From the NCBI RefSeq assembly GCF_000219605.1, contig NC_015740.1, positions 4,402,001-4,466,000 on the forward strand: a stretch of 64,000 nucleotides of DNA, given 5' to 3'. Made by a program: the position numbers and the translations under genes. Of the stretch, positions 47,513 through 56,488 are shown one piece after another. Below the pieces are notes generated by a model. That model saw only the letters and a list, made by a program, of their open reading frames with translations, ran no database searches and had not been told where the DNA came from. This stretch comes from Stutzerimonas stutzeri. GTDB taxonomy: Bacteria > Pseudomonadota > Gammaproteobacteria > Pseudomonadales > Pseudomonadaceae. How positions within the stretch are numbered: position 1 is the first letter of the stretch; each line of letters begins with the position of its first letter.

Positions 47513-49330
47513 ATGCGTATGCGCGTATTGGATTGGTTGTTCGCCGCAGGCCTGATCGGCCTTGCCGCCCCAACGCTGGCCCAGACCCAGAAACAGCCCG
47601 AGCACGGTTCCACCGAGCAGGACTACCGCGAGGAGCGCCAGGAAGGACTGCAGGCCCGGCAGCAGGCCAGCGAGCGACGCCGCTGGCGCGCACCGGACTG
47701 GCGCCCCGAGCCGGTGGTGTCGGTGAACATCCTCGGCATCAACGACTTCCACGGTCAGCTGTCGCCGCGCACCGTTGCCGGACGGCCGGCAGGCGGCGCG
47801 GCGGTGCTGGCGTCCTACCTCAGATCGGCCATCCGCGAGTACACCCTCATCGTTCACGACGGCGACCAGGTCGGCGCCTCGCCACCCAACTCCGCCCTGC
47901 TGCGCGACGAGCCTGCGATCAGCCTGCTCAACCTGCTGGCCAATCCGTTCTGCCGTCCATTCAGCTGGCAGATGAAGCTGCCCCGCAGCGCCCAGCCCCT
48001 CGCCCAGCAGCGCTGCAACGTGGTCGGCACGCTTGGCAACCACGAGTTCGACTATGGCAAGAATGAGCTGCTGCGCCAGCTCACTGGTGGCAACCATGCC
48101 AATGGTCCCTACCTCGAAGATAACTGGCAGGGCGCGCGCTACCCCACGGTGTCGAGCAACGTCATCAATCAGTCGAGCGGCCGATCGCTGTTGCCACCGC
48201 ACACCATCTACAACGCCGGCGGCGTACGCATCGGCGTGATCGGCGCCGCGCTGAAGGAAACCCCCTCCATCGTCTCGCCCAGCGGCGTGGCCGGCCTGCG
48301 CTTCATCGACGAAGCGGCCGCCATCAACCGTTCGGTGGCACAACTGCGCCGCCAGGGCGTGCGCGCCATCATCGTCGCGCTGCACCAGGGCGGCCAGCAG
48401 ACCAGCTACAACGGCCCGACCAACGCCCAGGCGGACACCGTGGTCGGCCCGGTGGTCGATATCGTCAAGCGCCTGGATGACGAGGTGGACGTGGTCATCT
48501 CCGGCCATGCCCACGGCTTCACCAACGCGCTGCTACCCAACGCCAACGGCAAGCCGATCCTGGTGACGCAGGCCTTCTCGGCGGGCACCGCCTATGCCGA
48601 CATCGAGCTTCTGGTCAGCCGCCGCAGCCGCGACGTCGTCGAGAAATCCGCTGCGATCCTCACCACCTGGGCCGACCAGGGCGCAGGCCTCACGCCGGAC
48701 CCGCAAGTCGCCGCGCTGGTGGCCCAGGCCGATGCCCGCGTCGAGCCGCTGGTGGCGCGGGTGGTCGGCCTCGCGCAAGGGGCCATCACCCGCACCGAGA
48801 CGCCCGCCGGTGAATCCGCACTGGGCAACCTGATTGCCGACGCCCAGCGCGTGGCCACCGGTGCGCAGATCAGCTTCATGAACCCGGGCGGCATCCGCGC
48901 GGACCTCGACGGCGGCGAGGTCACCTGGGGCGAACTGTTCGCCATCCAGCCGTTCGCCAACGACCTGGTCTCGATGGACCTCACCGGCGCGCAGATCAAG
49001 ACCCTGCTCGAACAGCAGTGGGTCGGCCAGAGCTACCCGCGCCTGCTCAAGCCTTCCGGCATCCTGTACAGCTGGGCCGCGAACCGCCCCGAGGGCAACC
49101 GCGTGATCGAAATGCGCGACGCCAGCGGCGCCCCCATCAACCCGGCGGCAACCTATCGCGTCACGGTGAACTCCTTCCTGGCCGGCGGCGGCGACAACTT
49201 CACCATCCTCAACGAAGGCCATAACCGCGTCGTCGGCCCGGTGGATCTGGATGCGCTGGTGGGCTACATCGAAGCCCTGCCGCAACCGTTCAGCGCCAGC
49301 GTCGAGGGGCGTATCCAGCGGGTGGATTGA
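47513..49330 (+). CDS. Periplasmic 5'-nucleotidase / UshA-like bifunctional metallophosphatase
   Basis: The 605-residue protein has a signal peptide cleaved after TLAQ, a charged linker (about 25-65), and then a calcineurin-like phosphoesterase with metal motifs INDFHGQL, DGDQVGASPP, GTLGNHEFDYG and SGHAHGF. The C-terminal nucleotidase domain (about 420-600) has NPGGIRADLDGG and NSFLAGGGDNF. UshA-type enzymes release phosphate from extracellular nucleotides. ATG 47513 follows GAGGAAAAC. The linker is longer than usual. Confidence 0.92.
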   Translation: MRMRVLDWLFAAGLIGLAAPTLAQTQKQPEHGSTEQDYREERQEGLQARQQASERRRWRAPDWRPEPVVSVNILGINDFHGQLSPRTVAGRPAGGAAVLASYLRSAIREYTLIVHDGDQVGASPPNSALLRDEPAISLLNLLANPFCRPFSWQMKLPRSAQPLAQQRCNVVGTLGNHEFDYGKNELLRQLTGGNHANGPYLEDNWQGARYPTVSSNVINQSSGRSLLPPHTIYNAGGVRIGVIGAALKETPSIVSPSGVAGLRFIDEAAAINRSVAQLRRQGVRAIIVALHQGGQQTSYNGPTNAQADTVVGPVVDIVKRLDDEVDVVISGHAHGFTNALLPNANGKPILVTQAFSAGTAYADIELLVSRRSRDVVEKSAAILTTWADQGAGLTPDPQVAALVAQADARVEPLVARVVGLAQGAITRTETPAGESALGNLIADAQRVATGAQISFMNPGGIRADLDGGEVTWGELFAIQPFANDLVSMDLTGAQIKTLLEQQWVGQSYPRLLKPSGILYSWAANRPEGNRVIEMRDASGAPINPAATYRVTVNSFLAGGGDNFTILNEGHNRVVGPVDLDALVGYIEALPQPFSASVEGRIQRVD

Positions 49331-49453
49331 AGCCGGAACAAACGAGGCCGACACCCCGTAGGGCCGGGCGTCAGCCCACCCGCCATCCCCCGCGTAGCTG
49401 CAACGAGCTACAGCGCCATCGCCGCGTGACCCGCCACAGGTCGCGCGGCGCCA

Positions 49454-49858
49454 TCACCATTGCCAGAGTCCGTAGCCGACCACACCCAGGCCGAAGCCCA
49501 TCTGCGCCAGCAGCAGTGCGCGGATGGCGAAGGTGTAACTGATCACCCGGCTCTGCCCCAGCGCATCGGCGGCGAACAGCCGGTAACTCTCGGGATAGTC
49601 GGCCTCCATCTCCTTGAGTGCGACGATGGTCAGCTCCAGCAGTTGCCGGCTGCGCGCGTCCACCAGCCAGAATACCTGCGCCAGCAAGACGGTGAAGGCG
49701 CCCAGTAGAATCAGCAGCCCCGGCGAGAAGCCCTGCTGCAGGGCCGCCAGTACACCGCCATCGGCAAAGATCGCCAGCACCACGAAGAAGTTGAAGCCCC
49801 GCAGGCGCTGCTCGGCATTGAGCTTGAAATGCGCCCAGACAAACTCTCGACCATCCAC
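49454..49858 (-). CDS. Hypothetical membrane protein
   Basis: Starting at GTG 49858 (AGAGGG seven bases upstream) the 134-residue product reads DGREFVWAHFKLNAEQRLRGFNFFVVLAIFADGG and has three membrane segments at about 20-40, 45-65 and 112-132. The sequence from an ATG further upstream (49981) would run through a noncoding repeat and is unlikely. The family is common in Pseudomonas but has no known function. Confidence 0.68.
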   Translation of the reverse strand: MDGREFVWAHFKLNAEQRLRGFNFFVVLAIFADGGVLAALQQGFSPGLLILLGAFTVLLAQVFWLVDARSRQLLELTIVALKEMEADYPESYRLFAADALGQSRVISYTFAIRALLLAQMGFGLGVVGYGLWQW

Positions 49859-49921
49859 GCGATTGCCCTCTGCTAAGCCAGGCGGCGGCACACCACGACC
49901 ATCACCCCGGTCGCGACCGTT

Positions 49922-49939
49922 GGCGGGCTGAAGCCCGCC
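49922..49939. repeat. Short palindrome GGCGGGCTGAAGCCCGCC
   Basis: A hairpin with seven paired bases and a short loop between an acetyltransferase gene and a membrane protein gene, both on the minus strand. Similar GGGCTGAAGCCC cores occur at 63759-63770 and, in longer form, at 46191-46212. It may end the acetyltransferase transcript. Confidence 0.5.
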
Positions 49940-49953
49940 GCTGCATATCGACC

Positions 49954-50247
49954 TCAGAGCGGATCGACCAGGTCCTGCCATTCCTCGTGGCGCTCAATGT
50001 ACCTGGCGATGAACTCGCACTGCGGCACCACGCGCTTGCCGCGCCGCCGTGCATCGTCCAGCGCGCCCTTGGCCAGCACGCTACCCAGCCCCTGCCCGGA
50101 CAGGCTGGGGTCGACCTCGGTATGGGTGAAGACCATCCGCTCGCCCTGCTCGCTGTACGCAGCGAAGCCGAGTGGCTGGCCCTCCACCAGCAGTTCATAG
50201 CGCTGCTGCGCAGCATCGTGGCGGACGCTGGCTTGTTTATCGGTCAT
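49954..50247 (-). CDS. GNAT-like N-acetyltransferase (YjdJ/COG2388 type)
   Basis: The 97-residue product has the small acetyltransferase pattern: RYELLVEGQPLGFAAYSEQGERMVFTHTEVDPSLSGQGLGSVLAKGALDDARRRG, with QGLGSVL as the acetyl-CoA loop, followed by VVPQCEFIARYIERHEEW. This is the COG2388 group that includes human GNAT-like NATD1. The start ATG 50247 lies behind AGAGGGAA. Confidence 0.9.
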   Translation of the reverse strand: MTDKQASVRHDAAQQRYELLVEGQPLGFAAYSEQGERMVFTHTEVDPSLSGQGLGSVLAKGALDDARRRGKRVVPQCEFIARYIERHEEWQDLVDPL

Positions 50248-50390
50248 GGCAGATTCCCTCTCGGTTCTTTGGCTGTGGCTAGAGGTACGAGTGGACGCGG
50301 TGTGGGAGGGTTCAGATGGATCGACGACGAAACGCCCTGCGCCGACTCGCCCAAGGTGGGCCGCAAGTAGGCTCGGGCCGGGTATGAAAC

Positions 50391-51011
50391 TCAATCACCA
50401 CCGGTTTGAAGCTCGGCATGGCCGCCCGACAAGGCGATCGCCTGGTTATTGCTGAATGGTCGGAGATCCAGCGCATCCCCATGCTCTTTCAGCACCTGCT
50501 CGACAGCCTCGGCAAACGGCTCGTTTCGGTAATGCGGCAGCGGGTAGAAATCGACCAACCCCAAGGCCGCAAAGGACTCGAGATCAGGCGCGGCAGAAAC
50601 ATCATCCAGCGCCTTTATGTATTCGATGCTGGGGGCGAGTATCGCGGAGCCGGCGGATTCGCCGATGTAGCACTTCCCGGCTCTGACGTGTTCGGCGATC
50701 AGCAGGTCCGCGCCTGTGCGCTTGAGCTCCTGCAGCAGAAAGAAGGTGTTGCCGCCGGACACATAGATGTAATCGCCGCGTTCGAGCTTGCCGACGATTT
50801 CGTCCCGACTTGCGCTGGAAACGTCCAGCTCATCAATAACCAGGCCCGCCTTGACGAGTGCGTCCTTGGCTGCGAGCAGGTAGGAATTGACCTCCTCGGC
50901 AAGGCTCGCCGTAGGAATCAGCGTAACCGTCCTGCCGCGGCACTCGCCTCCGGTGAACCTGACAAACAAGTCCACGACTTCAGCAAAGGAGGATGTCAGG
51001 AAAATGTTCAT
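50391..51011 (-). CDS. Peptidase S51-like / class I glutamine amidotransferase-like protein
   Basis: The 206-residue product resembles dipeptidase E-like S51 hydrolases: IFLTSSFAEVVDLF at the start, IYVSGGNTFFLLQEL, and the nucleophile motif YIGESAGSAILAPS with catalytic Ser in GESAG. ATG 51011 follows AGAGG; the preceding GTG at 51017 is an alternative. Strict S51 enzymes cleave Asp-X dipeptides; whether this one does cannot be seen. Confidence 0.82.
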   Translation of the reverse strand: MNIFLTSSFAEVVDLFVRFTGGECRGRTVTLIPTASLAEEVNSYLLAAKDALVKAGLVIDELDVSSASRDEIVGKLERGDYIYVSGGNTFFLLQELKRTGADLLIAEHVRAGKCYIGESAGSAILAPSIEYIKALDDVSAAPDLESFAALGLVDFYPLPHYRNEPFAEAVEQVLKEHGDALDLRPFSNNQAIALSGGHAELQTGGD

Positions 51012-51161
51012 ATGCACCTCTGCGCTCGACTCGATTCAGGCTCGCCCAACCCTCCCCTGATTATTGAGAACACGGCGGGATAGCTCAGCGCTGCTGCGCC
51101 GCGCCTTCCAACAGGCCGACAAGCAGAGTGGACGAAAAACCCCTGGCTTGCCCGTTTGCTA

Positions 51162-52997
51162 TCAATCCACCCCGACAAAACCACCGGTCTGGTGCTGCCA
51201 CAGCCGCGCATAGAGGCCGCCGCGGGCGATCAGCTCGGCGTGGGTGCCGGTTTCGATCACCTGGCCCTCGTCGATCACCACCAGTCGATCCATGCGCGCG
51301 ATGGTCGACAGCCGGTGGGCGATGGCAATCACCGTCTTACCTTCCATCAGGGTATCCAGGCTCTCCTGAATCGCCGCCTCGACCTCCGAATCCAGCGCCG
51401 AGGTGGCTTCGTCGAGCACCAGGATCGGCGCGTCCTTGAGCAGCACCCGGGCGATGGCGATGCGCTGCCGTTGCCCGCCGGAGAGCTTCACGCCGCGCTC
51501 GCCGACCATCGCCTCGAAGCCCTTGCCGCCCTGGCTGTCGTCCAGGGTCTTGATGAACGCGTCGGCGCGGGCCTTGCGCGCCGCGGTCCAGAGTTCTTCT
51601 TCCGTGGCGTCGGGCTTGCCGTAGCGCAGGTTGTCGCGGATCGAACGGTGCAGCAGCGAAGTGTCCTGGGTGACCACGCCGATATTGGCGCGCAGGCTTT
51701 CCTGGCTGACCTCGGCGACGTTCTGCCCGTCGATGAGGATGCGCCCGCTTTCCAGGTCATAGAGGCGCAGCAGCAGGTTGACCAGCGTCGACTTGCCGGC
51801 GCCGGACGGCCCGACCAGGCCGATCTTCTCGCCTGGGCGAATGTCGATGGTCAGCCCGCTGATCACCCCGCCCTGCTTGCCGTAATGGAAATGCACATCC
51901 TCGAAGCGCACGCCGCCCTGCTCCACCTGCAGCGGCCTGGCGTCCATGGGGTCGAGCACATCGCGCGGCCGGACGATGCTCTTCATGCCGTCCTGCACGG
52001 TGCCGACGTTCTCGAAGATGCCGTTGACCACCCACATGATCCACTCGGCCATGTTGTTGATGCGGATCACCAGGCCCAGCGCCAGGGCGATTGCGCCTGT
52101 GGTGATCAGCGCCTCGCTCCACAGCCACAGCGCCAGCGCGCCGGTGCCGACGATCAACAGGCCGTTCATGCAGGTGATGAGGAAATCCAGGCTGGTGATC
52201 ACCCGCGACTGCAGGCGGAACTTGCCGAGCAGCTCCTGCATCGCCTCGCGGGCGTAGCTCTCCTCCTCCCGCGAATGGGCGAACAGCTTGAGCGTGGCGA
52301 CGTTGCTGTAGCCGTCCACCACCCGCCCCATCACCTTCGAACGCGCCGCGGACGCCGCCGCCGAACGAGCGCGGATACGCGGCACGAAGTACCAGAGCGC
52401 AGCGCTGTAGCCGACGATCCACAGCAGCAAGGGCACCATCAGGCGCAGGTCGGCGGCGGCGAACAGATACAGCGCGCTGCCGGCATAGACCACCACATGC
52501 CACAGCGCATCGATCACCTGCATGGCCGAATCGCGCAGCGACGGCCCGGTCTGCATCACGCGCTGGGCGATGCGCCCGGCGAAATCGTTCTGGAAGAAGT
52601 TCAGGCTCTGCTTGAGCACGTAGCGATGGTTCTGCCAGCGGATCAGATTGGTCAGCCCCGGATTGATCGCCTGATGGGTCAGCAGGTTGTGCAGGCCGAA
52701 TACCAGCGGCCGGATGATCAGCGCCACCGCCGCCATCCACAGCAACTCGTTGCGGTGCTCGGGAAAGAAGGTCCGCGCGTCATCGGTTGCCTGGGCCATA
52801 TCGATCAACTGGCCGAGAAAACTGAACAGCGCCACCTCGATCAGCGCCGCGAAAAAGCCCACCACCAGCACAGCCGTCATCAGCGGCCAGACCTGCTTCA
52901 GGTAGTGGGCATAGAAGCGCAGCATCCCGGCCGGCGGCGCAACATCCGGGCTGGGTTTGAAGACGTCGATCAGGTTTTCGAAACGGCGGAACAACAT
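51162..52997 (-). CDS. ABC transporter, fused permease and ATP-binding protein
   Basis: The 611-residue half-transporter has six membrane helices (about 25-325) and a nucleotide-binding domain with Walker A GPSGAGKSTLVNL, signature LSGGQRQRIAIAR, Walker B ILVLDEATSALDSE and the H-loop AHRLSTI. Such proteins homodimerise to export lipids, drugs or peptides. The start ATG 52997 (MLFRRFENLIDVFKP) follows GAGG; the longer frame from 53138 runs into a repeat. Substrate unknown. Confidence 0.93.
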   Translation of the reverse strand: MLFRRFENLIDVFKPSPDVAPPAGMLRFYAHYLKQVWPLMTAVLVVGFFAALIEVALFSFLGQLIDMAQATDDARTFFPEHRNELLWMAAVALIIRPLVFGLHNLLTHQAINPGLTNLIRWQNHRYVLKQSLNFFQNDFAGRIAQRVMQTGPSLRDSAMQVIDALWHVVVYAGSALYLFAAADLRLMVPLLLWIVGYSAALWYFVPRIRARSAAASAARSKVMGRVVDGYSNVATLKLFAHSREEESYAREAMQELLGKFRLQSRVITSLDFLITCMNGLLIVGTGALALWLWSEALITTGAIALALGLVIRINNMAEWIMWVVNGIFENVGTVQDGMKSIVRPRDVLDPMDARPLQVEQGGVRFEDVHFHYGKQGGVISGLTIDIRPGEKIGLVGPSGAGKSTLVNLLLRLYDLESGRILIDGQNVAEVSQESLRANIGVVTQDTSLLHRSIRDNLRYGKPDATEEELWTAARKARADAFIKTLDDSQGGKGFEAMVGERGVKLSGGQRQRIAIARVLLKDAPILVLDEATSALDSEVEAAIQESLDTLMEGKTVIAIAHRLSTIARMDRLVVIDEGQVIETGTHAELIARGGLYARLWQHQTGGFVGVD

Positions 52998-53130
52998 GAG
53001 GAGGTCTGCTTTGTGGCGGGGTGGGCGGGCGTCTTTCCCGAATTCGACCGCTCGGGCGCGGCATCCGGCTGGACGCCCCGAACCCGCGAGCGTTTCGCCA
53101 ACCATCTGCCCTGCCCGTCGATTCGCATCG

Positions 53131-53231
53131 GTGGACAAGCGCAGCGTTGTCCACCCTACGCCACTCGGCCTCCTCTGCCGACAGCGCGCATGCGTAGGGT
53201 GGAAAACGGCGAAGCCTTTTCCACGCGTTAA
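53131..53231. repeat. Paired stem-loop repeat (second copy)
   Basis: Hairpin one at 53131-53154 (GTGGACAA / TTGTCCAC) and hairpin two at 53199-53224 (GTGGAAAA / TTTTCCAC) are joined by the complementary pair CCACCCTACG (53151-53160) and CGTAGGGTGG (53193-53202) and followed by ACGCGTT. The same parts occur at 18408-18520. The element lies just downstream of no gene in particular, between the ABC exporter start and the DUF1993 stop. Confidence 0.65.
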
Positions 53232-53246
53232 GTTCAGGCCACCTCG

Positions 53247-53813
53247 TTAGCCCTTCGGCATCGATTCCGGCCGCAGATAAGGCAGCATATGCGCCACGTA
53301 GTCCGCCTTGCCCAGCTCGATCCCCTCCTTACGCAGAATCGAATACGCGGTCATCACGTGGAAATAGAACTGCGCCAGCGTCCAGTCACGGGCGTATTGC
53401 TCCGCGGTCAGGTCGAAGATCATTCCATTCGCCAGCTCGTGGGCGATGGGCTTGTCCGCGTCCATATCCAGCGCATCGGCTGCAAGGCCGTCGAGCACCG
53501 CCACCGTTTCATCGATCCGGGCATAGGCATCGGCCAGCGTGCCCGGCCGCTCACCCGCCTGCCTCCCCTCGTCCAGCAACTCGTTGATCACAGTCGGGAA
53601 AACCTCACCCCTCAGCCGGCACACCGCCTCTCGCGCCTGCACGCAGGCAAAGCGAATCTGGGTCGACAGCGGAAACATATCCGGCGCCAGCCGCGCGGAT
53701 AACAACGCCTGCGCGTCGGCTTCCGGTAGCTGGGCCTGCGCCTTCTTCAGCCAGCCTGAGAGGGTTTTGAGCATTTGGGTGTAGGTTGGGACCAGGAGGG
53801 TTGATAGTTGCAT
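53247..53813 (-). CDS. DUF1993 protein
   Basis: The 188-residue product has the DUF1993 pattern: VPTYTQMLKTLSGWLKKAQA, LAPDMFPLSTQIRFACVQAREAVCRL, and ARDWTLAQFYFHVMTAYSILRKEGIELGKADYVAHM. The family is a DinB-like four-helix protein with unknown function. A few bases upstream of its promoter region the integron-type sequences begin (53894), so this gene marks the edge of the accessory island. Confidence 0.9.
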   Translation of the reverse strand: MQLSTLLVPTYTQMLKTLSGWLKKAQAQLPEADAQALLSARLAPDMFPLSTQIRFACVQAREAVCRLRGEVFPTVINELLDEGRQAGERPGTLADAYARIDETVAVLDGLAADALDMDADKPIAHELANGMIFDLTAEQYARDWTLAQFYFHVMTAYSILRKEGIELGKADYVAHMLPYLRPESMPKG

Positions 53814-53893
53814 GGGTTTGGACCTTGTGGGAGCTACGCCGGAGAGGATGCTACGAAGCTAGCCACCTGAAAATAAATCTATCGCCTTTTTCC

Positions 53894-53967
53894 GTCATAA
53901 CAGGCGCGCGCTTTTAGCGCGTCCGACGCCCCGGCGCTCACTTCACTGGTTTGTTAGGGCGTTATAC
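53894..53967 (-). other. attC-like palindrome after cassette gene 2
   Basis: On the minus strand the segment runs from GTATAAC through CCCTAACAAACC, a GC-rich middle and GCGCGCGCC to GTTATGAC. The ends (GTATAAC / GTTATGAC) are complementary with one bulge, as R'' and R' are in attC sites. The inner L'/L'' pairing is poor, so it may be a degenerate attC. It starts right at the stop codon of the cassette gene, the position expected. Confidence 0.4.
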
Positions 53968-54633
53968 TCAGGCATGTGACTCTCTTGTTTCCCCAAATTT
54001 CTCACAAACCCTTTTAGCAGCATCAAGAGTTACTTTATTTATGACAGATATCACAGAATAATAATTTCCATACACATCGTAGACCCTGACCTTGATCTTC
54101 ATTCTATTGCCAATTATTCTGGGCAAGTAATTGCCCCATGACTCTTCTTGCTCAAAGTAAACCACCCCATTACACCTCTTACCTTCAAGCAAATATGTAT
54201 CAACGTTGTTGTCAGAAAGTTGATTTCTTTGCATCAAGAATGGAAATACTTTTGAATCCTCGCCTAGCCTCATAACAAAATCGGATCTTGAAACAGTCAA
54301 TTCCTTAAGCCAGAACCACCGAAATGGAAAAAAGTGACTCTGCGATTTATAACCTACATGGATCGACTTTATATCTGTTGGTGCATTACCAACGTTTGTT
54401 ATAGACAAATATAGAGAGATAGCAGTTCTATGAGCCTGATGACCATACCATGTTCTAGGTGTGTCAAACGAAGCACAAAATGTTGGCCCCTGTAAAACCT
54501 CAACCTTTAATATTGGCCTTCTCTTTAAGGCTCTGAAAATCCCGCTTATCCAACCTAAAAATATGGTCACCAGAAATAAGATTAGGGCCAGAAATCCCGA
54601 GTTTTCATTTGTCCAATCGATTATCTGTTCCAT
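53968..54633 (-). CDS. Integron cassette gene 2: hypothetical membrane-anchored protein
   Basis: The 221-residue product has one membrane helix at about 13-33 (GFLALILFLVTIFLGWISGIF) and a soluble domain with many aromatic residues after it. No domain was recognised. Base composition is far more AT-rich than the surrounding genes. It starts about 25 bases after the attC crossover point and has no promoter of its own, both normal for integron cassettes. GAGG lies close before ATG 54633. Confidence 0.7.
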   Translation of the reverse strand: MEQIIDWTNENSGFLALILFLVTIFLGWISGIFRALKRRPILKVEVLQGPTFCASFDTPRTWYGHQAHRTAISLYLSITNVGNAPTDIKSIHVGYKSQSHFFPFRWFWLKELTVSRSDFVMRLGEDSKVFPFLMQRNQLSDNNVDTYLLEGKRCNGVVYFEQEESWGNYLPRIIGNRMKIKVRVYDVYGNYYSVISVINKVTLDAAKRVCEKFGETRESHA

Positions 54634-54651
54634 AACCTCAGATACGTTTTA

Positions 54652-54729
54652 GCACTAACGTTTGGTTAAGGGCGGGCTTTAGCCCATCCCACCGAGCGCA
54701 GCGAGCGGTTTGAACCAATTGTTATAAGC
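54652..54729 (-). other. attC recombination site between cassettes
   Basis: The 78-base site on the minus strand has R'' TTATAAC (54721-54727), L'' TTGGTTCAA (54710-54718), L' TTAACCAA (54662-54669) and R' GTTAGTGC (54652-54659). L' and L'' pair perfectly apart from one extra base in L'', the unpaired base that sets strand choice in attC sites. Two-base spacers separate the R and L boxes on each side. The GC-rich middle forms a further hairpin. This is what an integron integrase recognises. Confidence 0.8.
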
Positions 54730-54738
54730 ATGAATTAA

Positions 54739-54742
54739 TTAG
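54739..54742. other. Target-site duplication TTAG, left copy
   Basis: TTAG lies directly outside the left end of the IS5-type element and is repeated at 55935-55938 outside the right end. IS5 elements typically duplicate four bases of the form YTAR. Confidence 0.75.
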
Positions 54743-55934
54743 GGATGGTCTGAAGTAGCCCTGTATTTCTGGCTGACTTCAGCCTCCGCCGATTTTGAAA
54801 GCGGTCAACCGATCAAAAACGATCAGATCGCCCGCTTATTTCTGTGTTTTTAGCCGCCGCGAGCACCTCGCAGCAGCCATTTTCCACATTACAGGCGCAC
54901 CTCTCCTGCATTCGTCAGTAAATGTCGTCGAGCCATCCACAGATTCGACAGCGCGAAGAGTGTCACCAGTTGCGCGGTGTTCTTTGCCAGGCCACGGAAG
55001 CGCGTCTTCACATAGCCAAATTGGCGCTTGATCACCCGGAACGGGTGTTCGACCTTGGCCCGCACCTGGGCTTTGGCCTTCTCGATCTTGCGCCTGGCTT
55101 TGTAAAGCGGGCTGCTCTTGCCCAGTTTCTTGTAAGTGCTGCGCCGTGCCGCCACCTGCCAGATCACCTCACGACCATCATGTTCGGCACGCTTCTCGAC
55201 ACCGGTATAACCGGCATCAGCGCAGACCACGTTTTCCTCGCCATGCAACAACTTGTCGACTTGGGTAACGTCCGCCACGTTGGCGGCAGTGCCTACTACG
55301 CTGTGCACCAAACCCGACTCGTCATCCACGCCGATGTGCGCCTTCATGCCGAAGTAGTACTGGTTACCCTTCTTGGTCTGGTGCATTTCCGGGTCGCGTT
55401 TGCCGTCTTTATTCTTGGTCGAACTCGGCGCATTGATCAGCGTGGCATCGACGATGGTGCCTTGGCGCAGCGACAAACCTCGGTCGCCCAGGTAGCCATT
55501 GATCACGGCCAGGATGCCGGCAGCCAGTTCGTGTTTCTCCAGCAGGCGACGGAAGTTCAGGATGGTGGTTTCGTCGGGGATACGCTCCAGGTTCAGCCCA
55601 GCGAACTGGCGCAGGATAGTGGTCTCGTACAGCGCCTCTTCCATCGCCGGATCGCTGTAGCCAAACCAGTTCTGCAGCAGATGCACCCGCAGCATCGCCA
55701 TCAGCGGATAGGCCGGACGGCCGCCTTCACCCTTGGGGTAGTGCGGTTCGATCAGGGCTATCAGCCCCTTCCAGGGCACCACCCGATCCATCTCGATCAG
55801 GAACAGCTCTTTGCGGGTCTGCTTGCGCTTGCCGGCGTACTCGGCATCGGCGAAGGTCATCTGCTTCATCGGAAAACTCGGTGAGTGGAGTCCGGGGATC
55901 TTGCCAAAATCAGGAAGTCTTCTTCAGAGTTTCC
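54743..55934 (-). mobile_element. Complete IS5-type insertion sequence
   Basis: The 1192-base element has imperfect terminal repeats: GGATGGTCTGAAGTAG at the left (54743-54758) and GGAAACTCTGAAGAAG at the right when read inward (55934-55919), matching at 12 of 16 positions. It is flanked by TTAG on both sides and carries one intact transposase gene. Length is close to that of IS5 itself. It is inserted at the last codons of cassette gene 1. Confidence 0.9.
54889..55869 (-). CDS. IS5-family DDE transposase
   Basis: The 326-residue transposase catalyses cut-and-paste movement of the element. The N-terminal DUF772-like part has PHYPKGEGGRPAYPLMAMLRVHLLQNWFGYSDPAMEEAL; the DDE domain shows IVDATLINAPSS (first Asp), VCADAGYTGVEKR (second Asp) and the Y-R-E region around VRAKVEHPFRVIKRQFGY. 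It is intact, so the element may still be able to move. Confidence 0.93.
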   Translation of the reverse strand: MKQMTFADAEYAGKRKQTRKELFLIEMDRVVPWKGLIALIEPHYPKGEGGRPAYPLMAMLRVHLLQNWFGYSDPAMEEALYETTILRQFAGLNLERIPDETTILNFRRLLEKHELAAGILAVINGYLGDRGLSLRQGTIVDATLINAPSSTKNKDGKRDPEMHQTKKGNQYYFGMKAHIGVDDESGLVHSVVGTAANVADVTQVDKLLHGEENVVCADAGYTGVEKRAEHDGREVIWQVAARRSTYKKLGKSSPLYKARRKIEKAKAQVRAKVEHPFRVIKRQFGYVKTRFRGLAKNTAQLVTLFALSNLWMARRHLLTNAGEVRL

Positions 55935-56488
55935 TTAGATACATGCATTCCGGTAAAACTAGTTTGACGACATGCATGCTGCACCTCAGTTAAGGCTTTT
56001 GTTGAGCCTTTGGAGCTAATGGTGTAATAAAAAACTTGAGGCTGCTCATTTTTATTGTTGGAGTTATGAGATTCTAAAATAACATCAACTGGTTTTTTTG
56101 ATGATTGAAGGAGCCTGAATGATTCATCGATACTGTCATTGCCGATAGATGTTAATCTGATGCTTACATAGTTACTATTTTTTTGAATGGGATAACCAAT
56201 AAGCGGCCTTGTTGCTTTGTCGCCGATTGAAATCGTATAAATTTTTTCTTTGTACTCGTTTATATTTCCTTCAAAATTAATAAATATCCACGCTTGACTT
56301 GTATCTGCGCGGCATTCAAACCCAAATGTTATGTCATTTGTAATTGTAGCCGCTAGCGCGCCTCTGTTTTTTGCAGATAGACCAGTCGCATGGTGAACAA
56401 TCCAGTCACCATGACTCTTTAGATCTTCTGAAAGAGCTACGGTTGAAATAATTAAAAGAGTAACTATTGTAAAAACTCTTGAGATCAT
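55910..56488 (-). CDS. Integron cassette gene 1: secreted hypothetical protein, 3' end altered by the IS
   Basis: The 192-residue product has a signal peptide (FTIVTLLIISTVALSE) and a mature domain opening LKSHGDWIVHHATG. No family was recognised. The gene is AT-rich and starts about 45 bases after a GTTATGC boundary, with AAGGAAA as ribosome site. The IS5-type element entered at its stop: the original end, read across the TTAG joint, is GTA TCT AAT TAA (V-S-N-stop). Now the frame continues into the IS end and gives S-K-E-T-L-K-K-T-S-stop, so the final residue was replaced by eight others. Confidence 0.72.
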   Translation of the reverse strand: MISRVFTIVTLLIISTVALSEDLKSHGDWIVHHATGLSAKNRGALAATITNDITFGFECRADTSQAWIFINFEGNINEYKEKIYTISIGDKATRPLIGYPIQKNSNYVSIRLTSIGNDSIDESFRLLQSSKKPVDVILESHNSNNKNEQPQVFYYTISSKGSTKALTEVQHACRQTSFTGMHVSKETLKKTS

